Below are positions 44,442 to 54,131 of a stretch of DNA of 64,000 nt, piece by piece. The DNA comes from Novosphingobium sp. G106 (GTDB lineage: Bacteria > Pseudomonadota > Alphaproteobacteria > Sphingomonadales > Sphingomonadaceae): contig NZ_JAHOOZ010000001.1 of NCBI RefSeq assembly GCF_019075875.1, positions 4,650,001 through 4,714,000 on the forward strand, written 5' to 3'. Within the stretch, counting starts at the first letter, position 1; each line of letters opens with the position of its first letter. The notes below the pieces were generated by a model. It saw only the letters and a list, made by a program, of their open reading frames with translations. It did not search any database and was not told the DNA's origin. Made by a program: the position numbers and the translations under genes.

Positions 44442-46238
44442 GTGAGCCGGATCGTCCGGATCGGCGCGGCCACCGCCTTCTTCAACGACAGCCGCATGGG
44501 CATCGCCCAACTTCTCGAGAAGGCCGACAAGCTCGACTACATCATTTTCGATTTCCTGGCGGAATCGGTCATGGGCGGGCTGGGCCGCGGCATGGCCGAT
44601 GGCACCGGCCGCGGTTTCGCGGCCGATTTCGCCGATGGCTATATCCTGCCGAACCTCCAGACGCTGCTTAATCGGAACATCCGCGTCGTTGGCAATGCCG
44701 GCGGGCTCGATCCAGGCGCCTGCGCGGAAGCGTTGCGGCGCGGCGCCAAGGCATTGGGATTGCACCCACGCATCGGTGTAGTCGCGGGCGACAACCTCAC
44801 GGCGAACCTGGACTCATTCGTTGAAGCCGGAACCCGCGACATGTTCGACGGGTCGTCCGTGCTGGCGAAGATTCAGAGGGCAGATCGCGTCAACAGCCTG
44901 GTTGCCTATACCGGTGCCTTTCCCATTGCAGCCGCGCTCGGCGCCGGGGCCGATGTGGTCATTACCGGCCGCGCGGTCGACAGCGCGCTGGCACTGGGGC
45001 CGCTGATCCACGAATTCGGCTGGAGCCCGGACGATTTAGACCTGCTCGCCGCGGGGACGCTGGCCGGGCATCTGCTCGAATGTTCGGCGCAGGTCACCGG
45101 CGGCACTTTCACCGACTGGCGCGAGGTGCCCGACTGGGCCGGGATCGGCATGCCGATTGGCGAATGCAGCGCGGATGGCGGGCTGGTCATCACCAAGCCC
45201 GAGGGCACCGGCGGGCTGGTTTCGGTCGGGACCGTATCCGAACAGCTGCTCTACGAGGTCAGCGATCCGCAGCGCTACATCGTCGCCGACGTGGTCTGCG
45301 ATTTCACCGCCGTGACTTTGACACAGGTCGGGCCGGATCGCATAGAGGTCAAAGGCGCTCGCGGGCTGGGCCGCACGGGAACCTACAAGGCCAGCCTGAC
45401 CTACGACCAGGGATGGCGCGCCGCGGCTCTCATCCCGGTCATCGGCCTCGACGCCGCGGCCAAGGCCGAGCGGGTCGGCGAGGAACTGTTCCGCCGCGCC
45501 GACACCATGCTGCGCCAGAGCCAGTTGCCGCCCTTGACGAGAACCCGCTGCGACGTGATCGGCGGCCACGGCGACGAGGCGACCACCGCGATCTGCCGGA
45601 TCGTCGCCGATCATCCCGACAGGGACGGCGCACAACTTCTGGTTCGCGAACAAGCGTCGGCAATCAGCCACATGTCGGTCGGCATCTCGCTGGGCCTCGG
45701 CGCTTCAGTCCGCCCAGTCCAGTGGATCAGCGGTTTCCTGCTTCCCAAGTCGTCAGTCTCGCTGACGGTAACCCTCGACGGAGATGCCGTACCATTCCGT
45801 CAGGAAAACGAAGCCATAACCCATCACGCAGATTTCCCGATCCCGACCCTTCCGCCCACGGCATGCGATGCCGAACCGCTGTATGTGGTGCCTCTGATCC
45901 GGCTGGCCTGGGCAAGAAGCGGCGACAAAGGCAACCTGTTCAACGTCGCGATCATCGCACGGCAGCCCGAATACCTGCCCTATATCGCCGCCACGCTCAC
46001 GCCTGCGGCCGTGGGCGAGCACTATGGCCGGGCACTCAGCCATGCCGGCGCGCCGAACGTCAAGTGCTTCAGCGTGCCAGGATTGTCCGCGCTCAACTTC
46101 GTAGTCCAGGATTCGATGGACGGAGGTGTTCTAGCCGGCACATCAATCGATCCCGTCGCCAAGGGTATGGCGCAGTTACTCCTAGATATACCCGTGCCGA
46201 TCAGTTCCGCATTACGGCAAAAGTTGCTCGACGTCTGA
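44442..46238 (+). CDS. AtuA-family (DUF1446) acyclic-terpene-type catabolic protein
   Basis: From GTG 44442 a 598-residue protein with RIGAATAFFNDSRMG, ADKLDYIIFDFLAES, VVGNAGGLDPGACAEAL, VITGRAVDSALALGPLIHEF and RLAWARSGDKGNLFNVAII. This is the DUF1446/AtuA family; AtuA is needed for acyclic terpene (citronellol/geraniol) use in Pseudomonas, exact chemistry unclear. The last 100 residues carry the second domain often encoded separately. Together with LLM and amidohydrolase genes it makes a cluster seen in several sphingomonads. Substrate not deducible. Confidence 0.82.
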   Translation: MSRIVRIGAATAFFNDSRMGIAQLLEKADKLDYIIFDFLAESVMGGLGRGMADGTGRGFAADFADGYILPNLQTLLNRNIRVVGNAGGLDPGACAEALRRGAKALGLHPRIGVVAGDNLTANLDSFVEAGTRDMFDGSSVLAKIQRADRVNSLVAYTGAFPIAAALGAGADVVITGRAVDSALALGPLIHEFGWSPDDLDLLAAGTLAGHLLECSAQVTGGTFTDWREVPDWAGIGMPIGECSADGGLVITKPEGTGGLVSVGTVSEQLLYEVSDPQRYIVADVVCDFTAVTLTQVGPDRIEVKGARGLGRTGTYKASLTYDQGWRAAALIPVIGLDAAAKAERVGEELFRRADTMLRQSQLPPLTRTRCDVIGGHGDEATTAICRIVADHPDRDGAQLLVREQASAISHMSVGISLGLGASVRPVQWISGFLLPKSSVSLTVTLDGDAVPFRQENEAITHHADFPIPTLPPTACDAEPLYVVPLIRLAWARSGDKGNLFNVAIIARQPEYLPYIAATLTPAAVGEHYGRALSHAGAPNVKCFSVPGLSALNFVVQDSMDGGVLAGTSIDPVAKGMAQLLLDIPVPISSALRQKLLDV

Positions 46239-46353
46239 TAGCCATGAACAGAGGGCAGCGTTCGGCGAACCCTCAACGACCCTCGAACGACGCCTTTTGT
46301 CGGCGTGAGCCGAGGTTTTGACGCCTGCTACCACCCCAGCTACGGACCGCAGC

Positions 46354-47106
46354 ATGATCGCCCTGCTTTCCCCTGCCAAGACGCTCGACTTCGAGCGCGC
46401 ACTACCGCCGTTAGATGCCACAAGGCCCCACTTCGCCGAAGAAGCAAACGGCCTCGCAAAATCGGCAGCGAACCTCTCGCAGAAAAAGCTGGCCGATCTG
46501 ATGCATATCTCGCCGCGCCTAGCCAAGCTCAATGCGGAGCGCTTTCGTGACTTCGCAGAGCTCCCGGAGCGGCCAGCGTTGTTCGCATTTGCTGGTGACG
46601 TCTACACCGGCTTCGAGGCGCATAGTCTGGACGATGCGGGCATCGCTTTCGCACAGGACCATGTGCGGATGCTGTCGGGCCTATACGGCCTGCTCCGACC
46701 ACTTGATGAGATCCGACCCTACCGTCTGGAAATGGGCACGCGCTGGGCGCCTCGCCGCAAGAGCCTGACCGACTGGTGGGGGAAGCGTATCGCAGAGCTG
46801 CTGATCAGCCAGCTTGCCGAAGAAGGATCGGGCGTGGTGCTGAATCTCGCTAGCCAGGAATATTTCGCTGCCGTCAAAGGCAAGCTCGCGGGTGCGCGGG
46901 TAGTGGACGTTGAGTTTCGCGAGCCGGGCCCGGATGGGCCGCGTTTCGTCAGCTTCAACGCCAAGCGCGCGCGCGGCATGATGGCGCGCTGGCTGTGCGA
47001 GCACCACGTCACCGATATCGAGGCGATGCGCGGCTTCGACAGTGACGGATATCGCTTCGACGCTAGCGAGAGCGAAGCCGATCGTTGGCGCTTTAACCGC
47101 GCCTGA
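46354..47106 (+). CDS. yaaA: YaaA-family peroxide stress protein
   Basis: A 250-residue protein from ATG 46354: MIALLSPAKTLDFERALPPL, LAKLNAERFRDF, FAGDVYTGFEAHSLDDAGIA, LSGLYGLLRPLDEIRPYRLE and NLASQEYFAAVK. These match YaaA (DUF328), which binds DNA and limits iron-driven oxidative damage under peroxide in Escherichia coli. The twelve codons upstream are not part of the family. It appears to be an independent gene between the AtuA-like gene and a leftward LuxR-type gene. Confidence 0.93.
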   Translation: MIALLSPAKTLDFERALPPLDATRPHFAEEANGLAKSAANLSQKKLADLMHISPRLAKLNAERFRDFAELPERPALFAFAGDVYTGFEAHSLDDAGIAFAQDHVRMLSGLYGLLRPLDEIRPYRLEMGTRWAPRRKSLTDWWGKRIAELLISQLAEEGSGVVLNLASQEYFAAVKGKLAGARVVDVEFREPGPDGPRFVSFNAKRARGMMARWLCEHHVTDIEAMRGFDSDGYRFDASESEADRWRFNRA

Positions 47107-47217
47107 GAGGCGGAGAATGCCCGGCCGAGACGAAAGGCAGCCGCCCTTGGAGAATTTGGCGGATAGCCCCAGCCAGCAAGCTCGCACGGAGCGTCGGACC
47201 GCCACTAGGTCGGCGGA

Positions 47218-47469
47218 TCACGCCGCCAACGGTGGCGCTGCCAGGAACATGGTGCGAGGAAGCAGCGCTAGCTCAATCGCCAATGCCACCATGTGTGTGC
47301 GGTTCCGAGCTCGCAGCTTCAGTCGCATTGTGTCGAGGTGGCATTCCACCGTGCGCGGTGCAATGCCGCACTCTTGAGCGACTTCCTTCGCCGAAGCACC
47401 CAGCGCTATCAGCTCCAGGATCTGAAGCTCACGGACCGTCAATGTCGGACTTGGTTCAATGAAATTCAT
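47218..47469 (-). CDS. Small LuxR-type HTH protein
   Basis: From ATG 47469 (GGAGGTGCTC upstream) an 83-residue protein that is almost only a GerE helix-turn-helix: LTVRELQILELIALGASAKE, VAQECGIAPRTVECHLDTMR and LKLRARNRTHMVALAIELAL. No receiver or sensor domain precedes it, so it is either a stand-alone regulator or needs a partner. The neighbour TetR gene is on the same strand but with a separate start. Confidence 0.82.
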   Translation of the reverse strand: MNFIEPSPTLTVRELQILELIALGASAKEVAQECGIAPRTVECHLDTMRLKLRARNRTHMVALAIELALLPRTMFLAAPPLAA

Positions 47470-47608
47470 GAGCACCTCCACCTGAAACTCAGGTTGTCTG
47501 GTGCGGCCCCGAACGCTCTTTCGCTTGCATAAATTTCTGACGAAGAACGATTTCCAGAATCACCATGAGCTTCAACTCGGGCCAATGCAACCGACAGGGA
47601 GGATCTCT

Positions 47609-48334
47609 TCATTCGTATTTCACACCAGACTTTGAAGGCGGACCACCATCCAAGCCCGCAGGCGAAAGGACGCCGTTCATGAAGAGATCAACTTTCGCCT
47701 GAAGCAGGTCGTCAGCTTCGGCCAAGGCAGCCATCTGGGCGAACCTCGTAGTAGGAAAACCGACCACGAGATTGACGAAGACGCTAGCTGCGGTCGCGTA
47801 ATCCTCCTCGAAGTTCAGGCCCTGCTTGCCTAGTTCCGCAAGCATTGTCGCGACGGCGCCTTTAATCCGCTCTTGAACGGAATTCCCGGTTACGGCCAGC
47901 AGCTCGGGAAAGAGCTTTTGCGCAGCAACGACGAGGGACAGCAGGGCAGCGTCGCGGACACAGAGAATGCTCGAATTTACGTATTGTGCCGCCCGCAGAA
48001 GAGCGACACGAAGCGGCTCGCCTGCATTGACAGCCAGAACAACATCTTGGCCGGCGCCACAAATGGTGAGAATGACTTCCCTCAGGAGAGTGTGCTTGCC
48101 GCAGAAATGCCGCGTCAGTGTTTTCGGGCTCGTACCTGCCCGAAACGCGATCTCGCCAATGGTGGCATCCGCATAGCCTCGCAGCAGAAAGACATCCCTG
48201 GCAGCATCGAGAATCCTGGCATTGCGCCGTTCGTGCTCGGCGCTGGTGACGCGGCCACATGGAATTCGCGCTGCCCGAGGCGGCTTGTTCTTGCGCGACC
48301 AGCGATTTCGAGTGCTGCTCGCCACTACCGGCAT
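47609..48334 (-). CDS. TetR-family regulator, divergent to TonB receptor
   Basis: A 241-residue protein with a basic N-terminal extension (about 1-32) and a TetR HTH (RRNARILDAARDVFLLRGYA, DATIGEIAFRAGTSPKTLTR, HFCGKHTL), followed by a helical C-terminal domain of the AefR-like type. It is transcribed away from the TonB receptor gene and is its most likely regulator; the intergenic region holds a CTAAC-N4-GTCAG dyad. Start could be inside the extension, since no strong ribosome binding site supports ATG 48334. Confidence 0.85.
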   Translation of the reverse strand: MPVVASSTRNRWSRKNKPPRAARIPCGRVTSAEHERRNARILDAARDVFLLRGYADATIGEIAFRAGTSPKTLTRHFCGKHTLLREVILTICGAGQDVVLAVNAGEPLRVALLRAAQYVNSSILCVRDAALLSLVVAAQKLFPELLAVTGNSVQERIKGAVATMLAELGKQGLNFEEDYATAASVFVNLVVGFPTTRFAQMAALAEADDLLQAKVDLFMNGVLSPAGLDGGPPSKSGVKYE

Positions 48335-48497
48335 TGCCGCCGATCGGGGCGCCGCGCACCTGCTCTATCCAAGCGCAAAGCACCGCCGGGCGCGGTGAGG
48401 AACGAGCGCTGTTCCATATTTTACGCCGCACAGCCTAGCCAAGCAGCCACAACGATATTGCATTTCATCAGTTGCATTCATATTTTCATCCATTAAC

Positions 48498-48511
48498 CTA
48501 ACACATGTCAG
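48498..48511. promoter_or_regulatory. Near-dyad before TonB receptor gene, shared with 55.1 kb operator
   Basis: CTAAC (48498-48502), ACAT, GTCAG (48507-48511). It differs by one base from a perfect CTAAC-N4-GTTAG dyad, and the perfect form occurs at 55121-55134 between the two divergent catabolic operons. The match, with the same flanking run of A and T, suggests one regulator. Confidence 0.45.
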
Positions 48512-48596
48512 CCTTCAACCGGATATGTCGATTCGGGAAGCTGACGGTGTCGACGAGCGCAAAGCCTGCGCCCGACCTTCGATGGGGGAGTATCCA

Positions 48597-51053
48597 GTGA
48601 CGAGAGCGCAATTTTTCCGCATGGGCCTGCTAGTTTCATCGGCTCTCGCGACGAGCACGCTGGGTGCTGGCGCGGCTCGTGCGCAGTCTGCAGCCGCTGA
48701 AAGCGGCGGCCTCGAAGAGATCGTCGTAACCGCGCAGAAGCGCGAGCAGAGCCTGCAAGACGTGCCGATCGCTGTCACCGCGCTCACCGAAAACACTTTG
48801 CAGGTGAACCGCGTTTCGAGCGTTTCCGATCTTTCCGGACTCGCGCCAGGTGTGATCGTGCGCACCGCGGCGGGCGGCTCGCAGCTTCCCTCATTCTCGA
48901 TCCGCGGCGCTATCAGTTATGGCGTGGTGCCTGGTTCGGACAAGCAGGTGTCGATCTATGTCGACGGAGTTTACGTTGGCTCGGGCCGCGGCGGCATTTT
49001 CGATCTTCCCGACGTCCAGCGCATCGAAATGCTGCGCGGCCCTCAGGGAACGCTGTTCGGACGCAATGCCACGGCCGGCGCGGTCAGCATCTCAACGCGA
49101 GATCCAAGCGGCGAGGTCGGCGTGAAGGCGTCCTTCACCGTCGGCAACTACGACCAATATCGCATGCGGGTAAGCGTCGATACGCCCCAGGTCGGCCCCT
49201 TCAGCGCCTATGGCACATTCGTTCACAACTATAAGCGTGGCGATATCCGCAATGCCGGAGCGGGCGCAGTCTGGGATCGCCGCGCCGCAGGCCTGGGAGT
49301 TGCCCGCTCGCCCCAATGGCTCGGCACCAGGAAATCCGATTCCTACTTTGCTGCGGTGAAATTCGAGCCGAGCGACAGCTTCAAGACCGTCTACAAGTTC
49401 GATTACAATCGGGAGGAAGGCACCCCGGAAGGTACGGGACTTGTCGGCATAAATTCGGCAGCGCCGGGTATCGGCGCGCTGCTCGGCCCGCTCGTAAACA
49501 CGCTGATCGCCAGCCAGGCGACCCCCGTCAACATCGCCGCCGACGGGAAACGCCCGTCGGTCGTCAACAACAGCTGGGTCGTTCCCACCGATCAGAAGAC
49601 CTATGGGCACAGCCTTACGAGCACGCTCGTGCTCAGCGACAGCCTTTCTGTGAAGAACATCCTCGCCTATCGCAATTCACATATTTTCGCGCCGTCACCG
49701 ATTGACGGCTTTAGCGGACTGACCTTTACTCAGCAGTCCGTCGTGCCCCTGGCGACGTTCCAGGCGATCGCCGGCGGCCTGCCGACCTCGTTTATTCCGG
49801 TGATCGCTGCGGGCCTTCAGTCCCGCGTTGGGCAGCCTTTCGTGGCGCTGGGCGTCGAGGCGGAATCTTACAGCAAGCAGTGGAGCGACGAGTTCCAGAT
49901 CAACTACAATTCGAGCCTACTGACTGTCACTGCGGGCGGTATCTGGTTTCATTCCGACGAGCGAAATGGTGCGCTCAGAATTCCTGGCACCGTATCCTTC
50001 TCGGTGGTGAACGGCGGCGTCATCACCGGCAACCAGGCGGTCAACTACAACAAGGCGACCTCGCTTGCTGCTTTTGCGCAGGTTGAAGTTCACGTCACCC
50101 CTGAGCTTGATCTCGTGGGCGGCGCTCGCATTACGTATGACCACAAGACTGGCCAGCTCATCACCGGCCCCGCCAACGCGCTCATTGCCTTCGCGCCGTT
50201 CGACTACAAGAAGACCAAGCCCAACTTCCTGGTCGGCATGAATTTCAAGCCGTCGGAAGAGATCCTGCTTTACGGCAAGTTCTCGACAGCGTTCGTCTCG
50301 GGTGGTTCCGTCTCGGGCCTCGTATTCCAGCCCGAAACAGCGACCTCATGGGAAGCGGGCGTAAAAGCCGATCTGCTCGGCAGGCGGCTGCGCACCAATC
50401 TCTCGCTGTTCCACGTCACCTACAAGAACTTCCAGACAGCGCAGAGCGGCAGCAATTTCCCTGGCTTGTTCCCTTCTCCGCCCTTCCCGATCGGTTTCGC
50501 AAGCGTGGTCGGCACGGTCATCGTACCCCAAGGCGGGCCAGTCAAAGCGCAAGGCTTCGAATTCGAAACAACCGCGGCACCTTTCCGCGGCCTTACCGTC
50601 GGGGGCAGCCTGTCCTATACGGACACCAAGTTCGAGAACGTGAACCCGGTGTTGATCGCCCAATCGCGCGGCGACTACCAGCCGGCATTGCGGTCCAAGT
50701 GGACCGGCGGCCTGTGGGGCCAGTTCGAGACTCAGCCGCTGGTGGGCGAGACCACTCTTCTCCTTCGCGCCGATGCGAACTGGCATTCGATGTTCTACCT
50801 GACGCAGAACCCGTCCGAGAATATCCCCGCCTTCGCCGGTATTCGCACTGTCGGGGCGAGTTGGACGGTCAATGCCCGGGCCGCGCTTCGCAACATCGAC
50901 ATCGGCGGCGTTAAAACCGAAGTCGCTGTCTGGGCGAAGAACCTGACCCAAAACCGGGAGGCGACTTTCGCGCTTACTACGCTCGGCGTGTTTGGCGCGG
51001 CGAACTATGTTCCGGCTCGGACAATCGGTGCCGATCTCACAATTCAGTTCTGA
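48597..51053 (+). CDS. TonB-dependent outer-membrane receptor
   Basis: I choose GTG 48597 (GGGGGAG six bases before). The N terminus VTRAQFFRMGLLVSSALATS ending ARAQ is a signal peptide; LEEIVVTAQKREQSLQDVPI is the TonB box and plug start typical of sphingomonads; IRGAISYGVVPGS, VDGVYVGSGRGG, LRGPQGTLFGRNAT continue the plug; the rest is a 22-strand barrel ending in a C-terminal strand RTIGADLTIQF. About 818 residues. It imports large or scarce hydrophobic substrates in exchange for proton-motive force. Its place in the catabolic region suggests uptake of the substrate degraded there. Confidence 0.93.
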   Translation: MTRAQFFRMGLLVSSALATSTLGAGAARAQSAAAESGGLEEIVVTAQKREQSLQDVPIAVTALTENTLQVNRVSSVSDLSGLAPGVIVRTAAGGSQLPSFSIRGAISYGVVPGSDKQVSIYVDGVYVGSGRGGIFDLPDVQRIEMLRGPQGTLFGRNATAGAVSISTRDPSGEVGVKASFTVGNYDQYRMRVSVDTPQVGPFSAYGTFVHNYKRGDIRNAGAGAVWDRRAAGLGVARSPQWLGTRKSDSYFAAVKFEPSDSFKTVYKFDYNREEGTPEGTGLVGINSAAPGIGALLGPLVNTLIASQATPVNIAADGKRPSVVNNSWVVPTDQKTYGHSLTSTLVLSDSLSVKNILAYRNSHIFAPSPIDGFSGLTFTQQSVVPLATFQAIAGGLPTSFIPVIAAGLQSRVGQPFVALGVEAESYSKQWSDEFQINYNSSLLTVTAGGIWFHSDERNGALRIPGTVSFSVVNGGVITGNQAVNYNKATSLAAFAQVEVHVTPELDLVGGARITYDHKTGQLITGPANALIAFAPFDYKKTKPNFLVGMNFKPSEEILLYGKFSTAFVSGGSVSGLVFQPETATSWEAGVKADLLGRRLRTNLSLFHVTYKNFQTAQSGSNFPGLFPSPPFPIGFASVVGTVIVPQGGPVKAQGFEFETTAAPFRGLTVGGSLSYTDTKFENVNPVLIAQSRGDYQPALRSKWTGGLWGQFETQPLVGETTLLLRADANWHSMFYLTQNPSENIPAFAGIRTVGASWTVNARAALRNIDIGGVKTEVAVWAKNLTQNREATFALTTLGVFGAANYVPARTIGADLTIQF

Positions 51054-51092
51054 TTTTGTTACTACCGGGGAAGCCTATGCAACTTCCTAGAT

Positions 51093-51129
51093 CCTATTGC
51101 CGGCACAGCTCCTCCGTGCCAGCAATAGG
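51093..51129 (+). terminator. Hairpin after TonB receptor gene
   Basis: CCTATTGC, C, GGCAC (51093-51106) pairs with GTGCC, A, GCAATAGG (51116-51129) around a nine-base loop; 13 bp with one mismatch. It lies between convergent genes (receptor and MFS). Only a short CTTCGGCTTT follows, so strength is moderate. Confidence 0.6.
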
Positions 51130-51184
51130 CTTCGGCTTTGGGCTGTCGATTTCACCCAAGGCCCTCTGATAATTGAGCCAAACA

Positions 51185-52399
51185 TCAAACCAGTTTGCCT
51201 TCGTCTGCGGCGAACGGAATCAAAGCAACGATACCAGCTGCCACAATCACCATCGGCACAACTGTGATGAGCCAAGCGATATAAGAGTGGCTGGCATCAT
51301 AGATGGCTCCAGCAATAACCGGGCCGATGCTGGCGCAGATGGAAATGATCGCAATGAACGCCGCGTAGATGGACCCGAACATCTCCTGCTCAAATCGGCG
51401 CGCGACAATGTAGGTGACTATGTCGAGTTCCGCGCCCGAAGCGAAACCCAGAAGGGCGACAGCCACAACAGCGGCTGGAATTGCGCCTGGAAAGCCAAGC
51501 AGGCATGCGATTGCCCCGAGCGGCAGAAGGAACGCGAAGACTCCCACGATCCGCGTCGGCAAGCGATCGAGCAAGATACCCGTGACAAGCCGACCGACTA
51601 TCGAGAATACCCCCACGAGACCGGCAATGCCGGCTGCTGCCGTCAAGTCCAAGCCATCGGCCTTGAACAATGGAACGAGATGCATCGACATCCCATAATT
51701 GATCGCCGAAAACAGCCCGGCCGCTGCAGCGAGACCAACGAAGGTTCGCGATCTCAGCGCACTTGCGATCGCCTTGCGCGGCCCGCGTTCCGATTGCCGG
51801 ATGTCCTGATGCGCTGGAACATGAAAGAACAGATAGACCGATGGCAAGGCTACCAAGAGGTATAGTGCCGCCATGGCCGGAAAAGCGCCCCTCCACCCAA
51901 TCGTCTCGACAAAAATGGCCGCGAGGACGGGCCAAATGAAGCTGCCGAGCCCCAGACCCGCCAGTGTCACGGCCATCGCAAGGCCGCGCGAATGGTCGAA
52001 GCGGCTTACGATCGCTTTCATCCAGACAATCTGTGTAATCGCTGCTTGGAAAACGGCGAGCAATAGGCAAACCGCATACCACTGCCATAGCGCGCCATGG
52101 ACCAGGCCGAAGAGCGAGATACTAAGGGCAAATGGGACCATGCCGCCCAAGGCTACCTTTCGCGGACCGACGCGATCTGTCAGCCAACCTGCTGCGGGCG
52201 CGAGGAAAAGACCCGACAGCATCATTAGCAAGAACGCAGATGAGTACTCAGCGCGACTCCATCCGAACTCGGCAGTGACGCTCTCCATGTAGACGCCGCC
52301 CGCGTAGGCGAACATGGCGCTCCCCGACACGCCAACCATGCAAACAAGGGGAATAGGCCACATGGCCGCCCATTCCTGGCGAGCAGTCAAGGGTGTCAT
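51185..52399 (-). CDS. MFS transporter
   Basis: A 404-residue protein from ATG 52399 with about 12 hydrophobic helices and the MFS motifs: GWLTDRVGPRKV (loop 2-3), ILLDRLPTRIVGVF (loop 8-9), and a periplasmic MESVTAEFGWSRAEYSSAFL near the N terminus, a pattern of the oxalate/formate-type or aromatic-acid carriers. Leftmost gene of the leftward operon that begins at about 55.1 kb. Likely moves the substrate or a catabolite across the inner membrane. Confidence 0.9.
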   Translation of the reverse strand: MTPLTARQEWAAMWPIPLVCMVGVSGSAMFAYAGGVYMESVTAEFGWSRAEYSSAFLLMMLSGLFLAPAAGWLTDRVGPRKVALGGMVPFALSISLFGLVHGALWQWYAVCLLLAVFQAAITQIVWMKAIVSRFDHSRGLAMAVTLAGLGLGSFIWPVLAAIFVETIGWRGAFPAMAALYLLVALPSVYLFFHVPAHQDIRQSERGPRKAIASALRSRTFVGLAAAAGLFSAINYGMSMHLVPLFKADGLDLTAAAGIAGLVGVFSIVGRLVTGILLDRLPTRIVGVFAFLLPLGAIACLLGFPGAIPAAVVAVALLGFASGAELDIVTYIVARRFEQEMFGSIYAAFIAIISICASIGPVIAGAIYDASHSYIAWLITVVPMVIVAAGIVALIPFAADEGKLV

Positions 52400-52478
52400 G
52401 GGACGGTTCCTTTGCCTTGGGACACCGATTTTCACGGCAACACCGGATCTATCAATTGGCGCTGGTGCAGCAGTTCGA

Positions 52479-53123
52479 TCACTTGGCTGGCGGGAAGAGG
52501 CAGTCGACCGCGTCGAACACGAACTCTTTCACGGCCTTGGCGGAATTGCCCGCGCGATCGGGAGCTAGATGCGCCAAAGCTATTCGGCCGTGGGCGAGCG
52601 AGATCAGCAGCAGCGTGGTGGATACTGCGTCCTTAAGAGGCAGACGCCCGCCTCCTTCTGCGAATGCCTCGATCAGATGCAGAACCGGGCGGTAGGCCGG
52701 GCGCATGTGCCCTTGCATCTCGTACTGTTCCTCGGTGTTGATGGGATGCAAAGCGAACAGCAGCTGGTACCGCGAAGGCCGACCCATCGCATATTCCACG
52801 AATGCGCCGAACTGGTCCTTGAGCCTACCAATCATATCGGGAGCCGGTGACGAAGCGGCCGCTGCTTCCATCTCTTCGCCAACCTGGCGCCAGCATGCGC
52901 GCACGATCTCGGTCATCAAGGTACGGGCATCGGCAAAATGCGGATAGACCGACGGCGCTGCCACCCCCGCCTCCCGTGCAACCAGTCGAAGCCCAAGTTG
53001 CGTCCCGGGCGCAGAGTCGAGGATCCGCATCGCCGCCTGGATCAATTCCTCGCGGAGGCGCGATCCCTCGCCTCTCTGATTACGCTTTCGTTTCGCTTCT
53101 GGATTGACCGCGTTCTCTTTCAT
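52479..53123 (-). CDS. TetR-family regulator
   Basis: From ATG 53123 a 214-residue protein: GSRLREELIQAAMRILDSAP, LRLVAREAGVAAPSVYPHFA and DARTLMTEIVRACWRQV form the TetR HTH; a C-terminal TetR_C13-like helical domain follows (SRYQLLFALHPINTEE). The first 38 codons of the longer frame are low in family sense. It lies inside the leftward operon between MpaB-like and MFS genes and may bind the dyads at 55.1 kb. Confidence 0.87.
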   Translation of the reverse strand: MKENAVNPEAKRKRNQRGEGSRLREELIQAAMRILDSAPGTQLGLRLVAREAGVAAPSVYPHFADARTLMTEIVRACWRQVGEEMEAAAASSPAPDMIGRLKDQFGAFVEYAMGRPSRYQLLFALHPINTEEQYEMQGHMRPAYRPVLHLIEAFAEGGGRLPLKDAVSTTLLLISLAHGRIALAHLAPDRAGNSAKAVKEFVFDAVDCLFPPAK

Positions 53124-53237
53124 CCTGCCCACTTCCCGATCATTCTGGCACGCAATTGCCAATCTCGCATGGCTGCGGCAGTCGGTACGATCGCCTGCGG
53201 TTGATGGCGAACCGCCTCCTCCAAGAGTCTCGCCCAC

Positions 53238-54131
53238 TTATTCAGCCGCCTCTTGCCCTGCATCTTCGTCAACGTGCGTACCGAGGCCCGCCAGTTCATA
53301 TCCATCCGGATAGATCTGGCGAACCATCTTCTCGAACTTGTTCGGCGCACCATCGGGAACCGGATCGCGTCTCCCGATGCGTTTCATGGCCTGATGCGCG
53401 ATACGCCGGGTAAGCGCCGAAGGAACCGGCACTCCGCACGCCTCGGCAATCCGCCGATCGAGATGAGAAAACAGGAATGGCGCTGTCAGCGGGCGCAAGG
53501 GAGCGGGAAGCAATTTGCGAAACCACACCATGAACGCATCCGACATTCGCCGGTTCTGCGGCTCGAAGCCCAGCTCGGTGTCCAGATAATGATCGAAGAA
53601 CTCGCGCATTTCCGCCACTGAGCCGGGCAACGGCCTAGGCGAACCGAAGGCGAGCGCCTGGTAGTTATAAAAGATGCGAACGGCCTCCCGTTCGATATCC
53701 GTCACCGGGCGCCAGCCGAATTTCTCGGCGAGGTCGAGCGAGCCAATTGCTTCTTCGATGCCGACTACAACGAAGTCGTCTGCCTGGATGTCGTAGCGAC
53801 TGTGCATGGAATTCACGCGCCGGGCCGCCTCGCGGCCGACCGGAGTGCCAAACCCATGCTTCATCACGGCGCTACCAAGCAAGGTCGTGTCGAGGATGCG
53901 CTTGGCGATGCGATTGTCGATTTCGCCGGTCGAGCCCAGGACACGCGAGATACGGGGCGCGGCAAACGTGAACATGAACCCGTTGAAGGACTTAAGCAGC
54001 ATCACGGACTGGAAATCTGCGTAGAAGAGGTTGGTGATCTCGAGATAATCCTTGGCGGGATCAAGCTCCTCGATACGCTGCGAGCGCGCGTACGGATCGG
54101 GTTGTCCAAACCAGAGCGGCTTCTGCGTCAT
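53238..54131 (-). CDS. MpaB-like oxygenase (DUF2236)
   Basis: A 297-residue protein with the DUF2236 signatures: the early GFMFTFAAPRISRVLGSTGE, VNSMHSRYDIQADDFVVVGI (conserved H for haem or metal) and FYNYQALAFGSPRPLPGSV, MREFFDHYLDTELGF. The family includes MpaB, an oxygenase of mycophenolic acid biosynthesis, and latex-clearing-type proteins that oxidise polyisoprenoid or other lipids. The next gene upstream overlaps by a few bases. In this cluster an oxidative role on a hydrophobic substrate is fitting but not shown. Confidence 0.8.
   Translation of the reverse strand: MTQKPLWFGQPDPYARSQRIEELDPAKDYLEITNLFYADFQSVMLLKSFNGFMFTFAAPRISRVLGSTGEIDNRIAKRILDTTLLGSAVMKHGFGTPVGREAARRVNSMHSRYDIQADDFVVVGIEEAIGSLDLAEKFGWRPVTDIEREAVRIFYNYQALAFGSPRPLPGSVAEMREFFDHYLDTELGFEPQNRRMSDAFMVWFRKLLPAPLRPLTAPFLFSHLDRRIAEACGVPVPSALTRRIAHQAMKRIGRRDPVPDGAPNKFEKMVRQIYPDGYELAGLGTHVDEDAGQEAAE

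Noticed and set aside
45080..46321. 413-codon frame inside the AtuA-like gene
   Set aside because: Same-strand shadow frame in +2 register, extremely arginine-rich.
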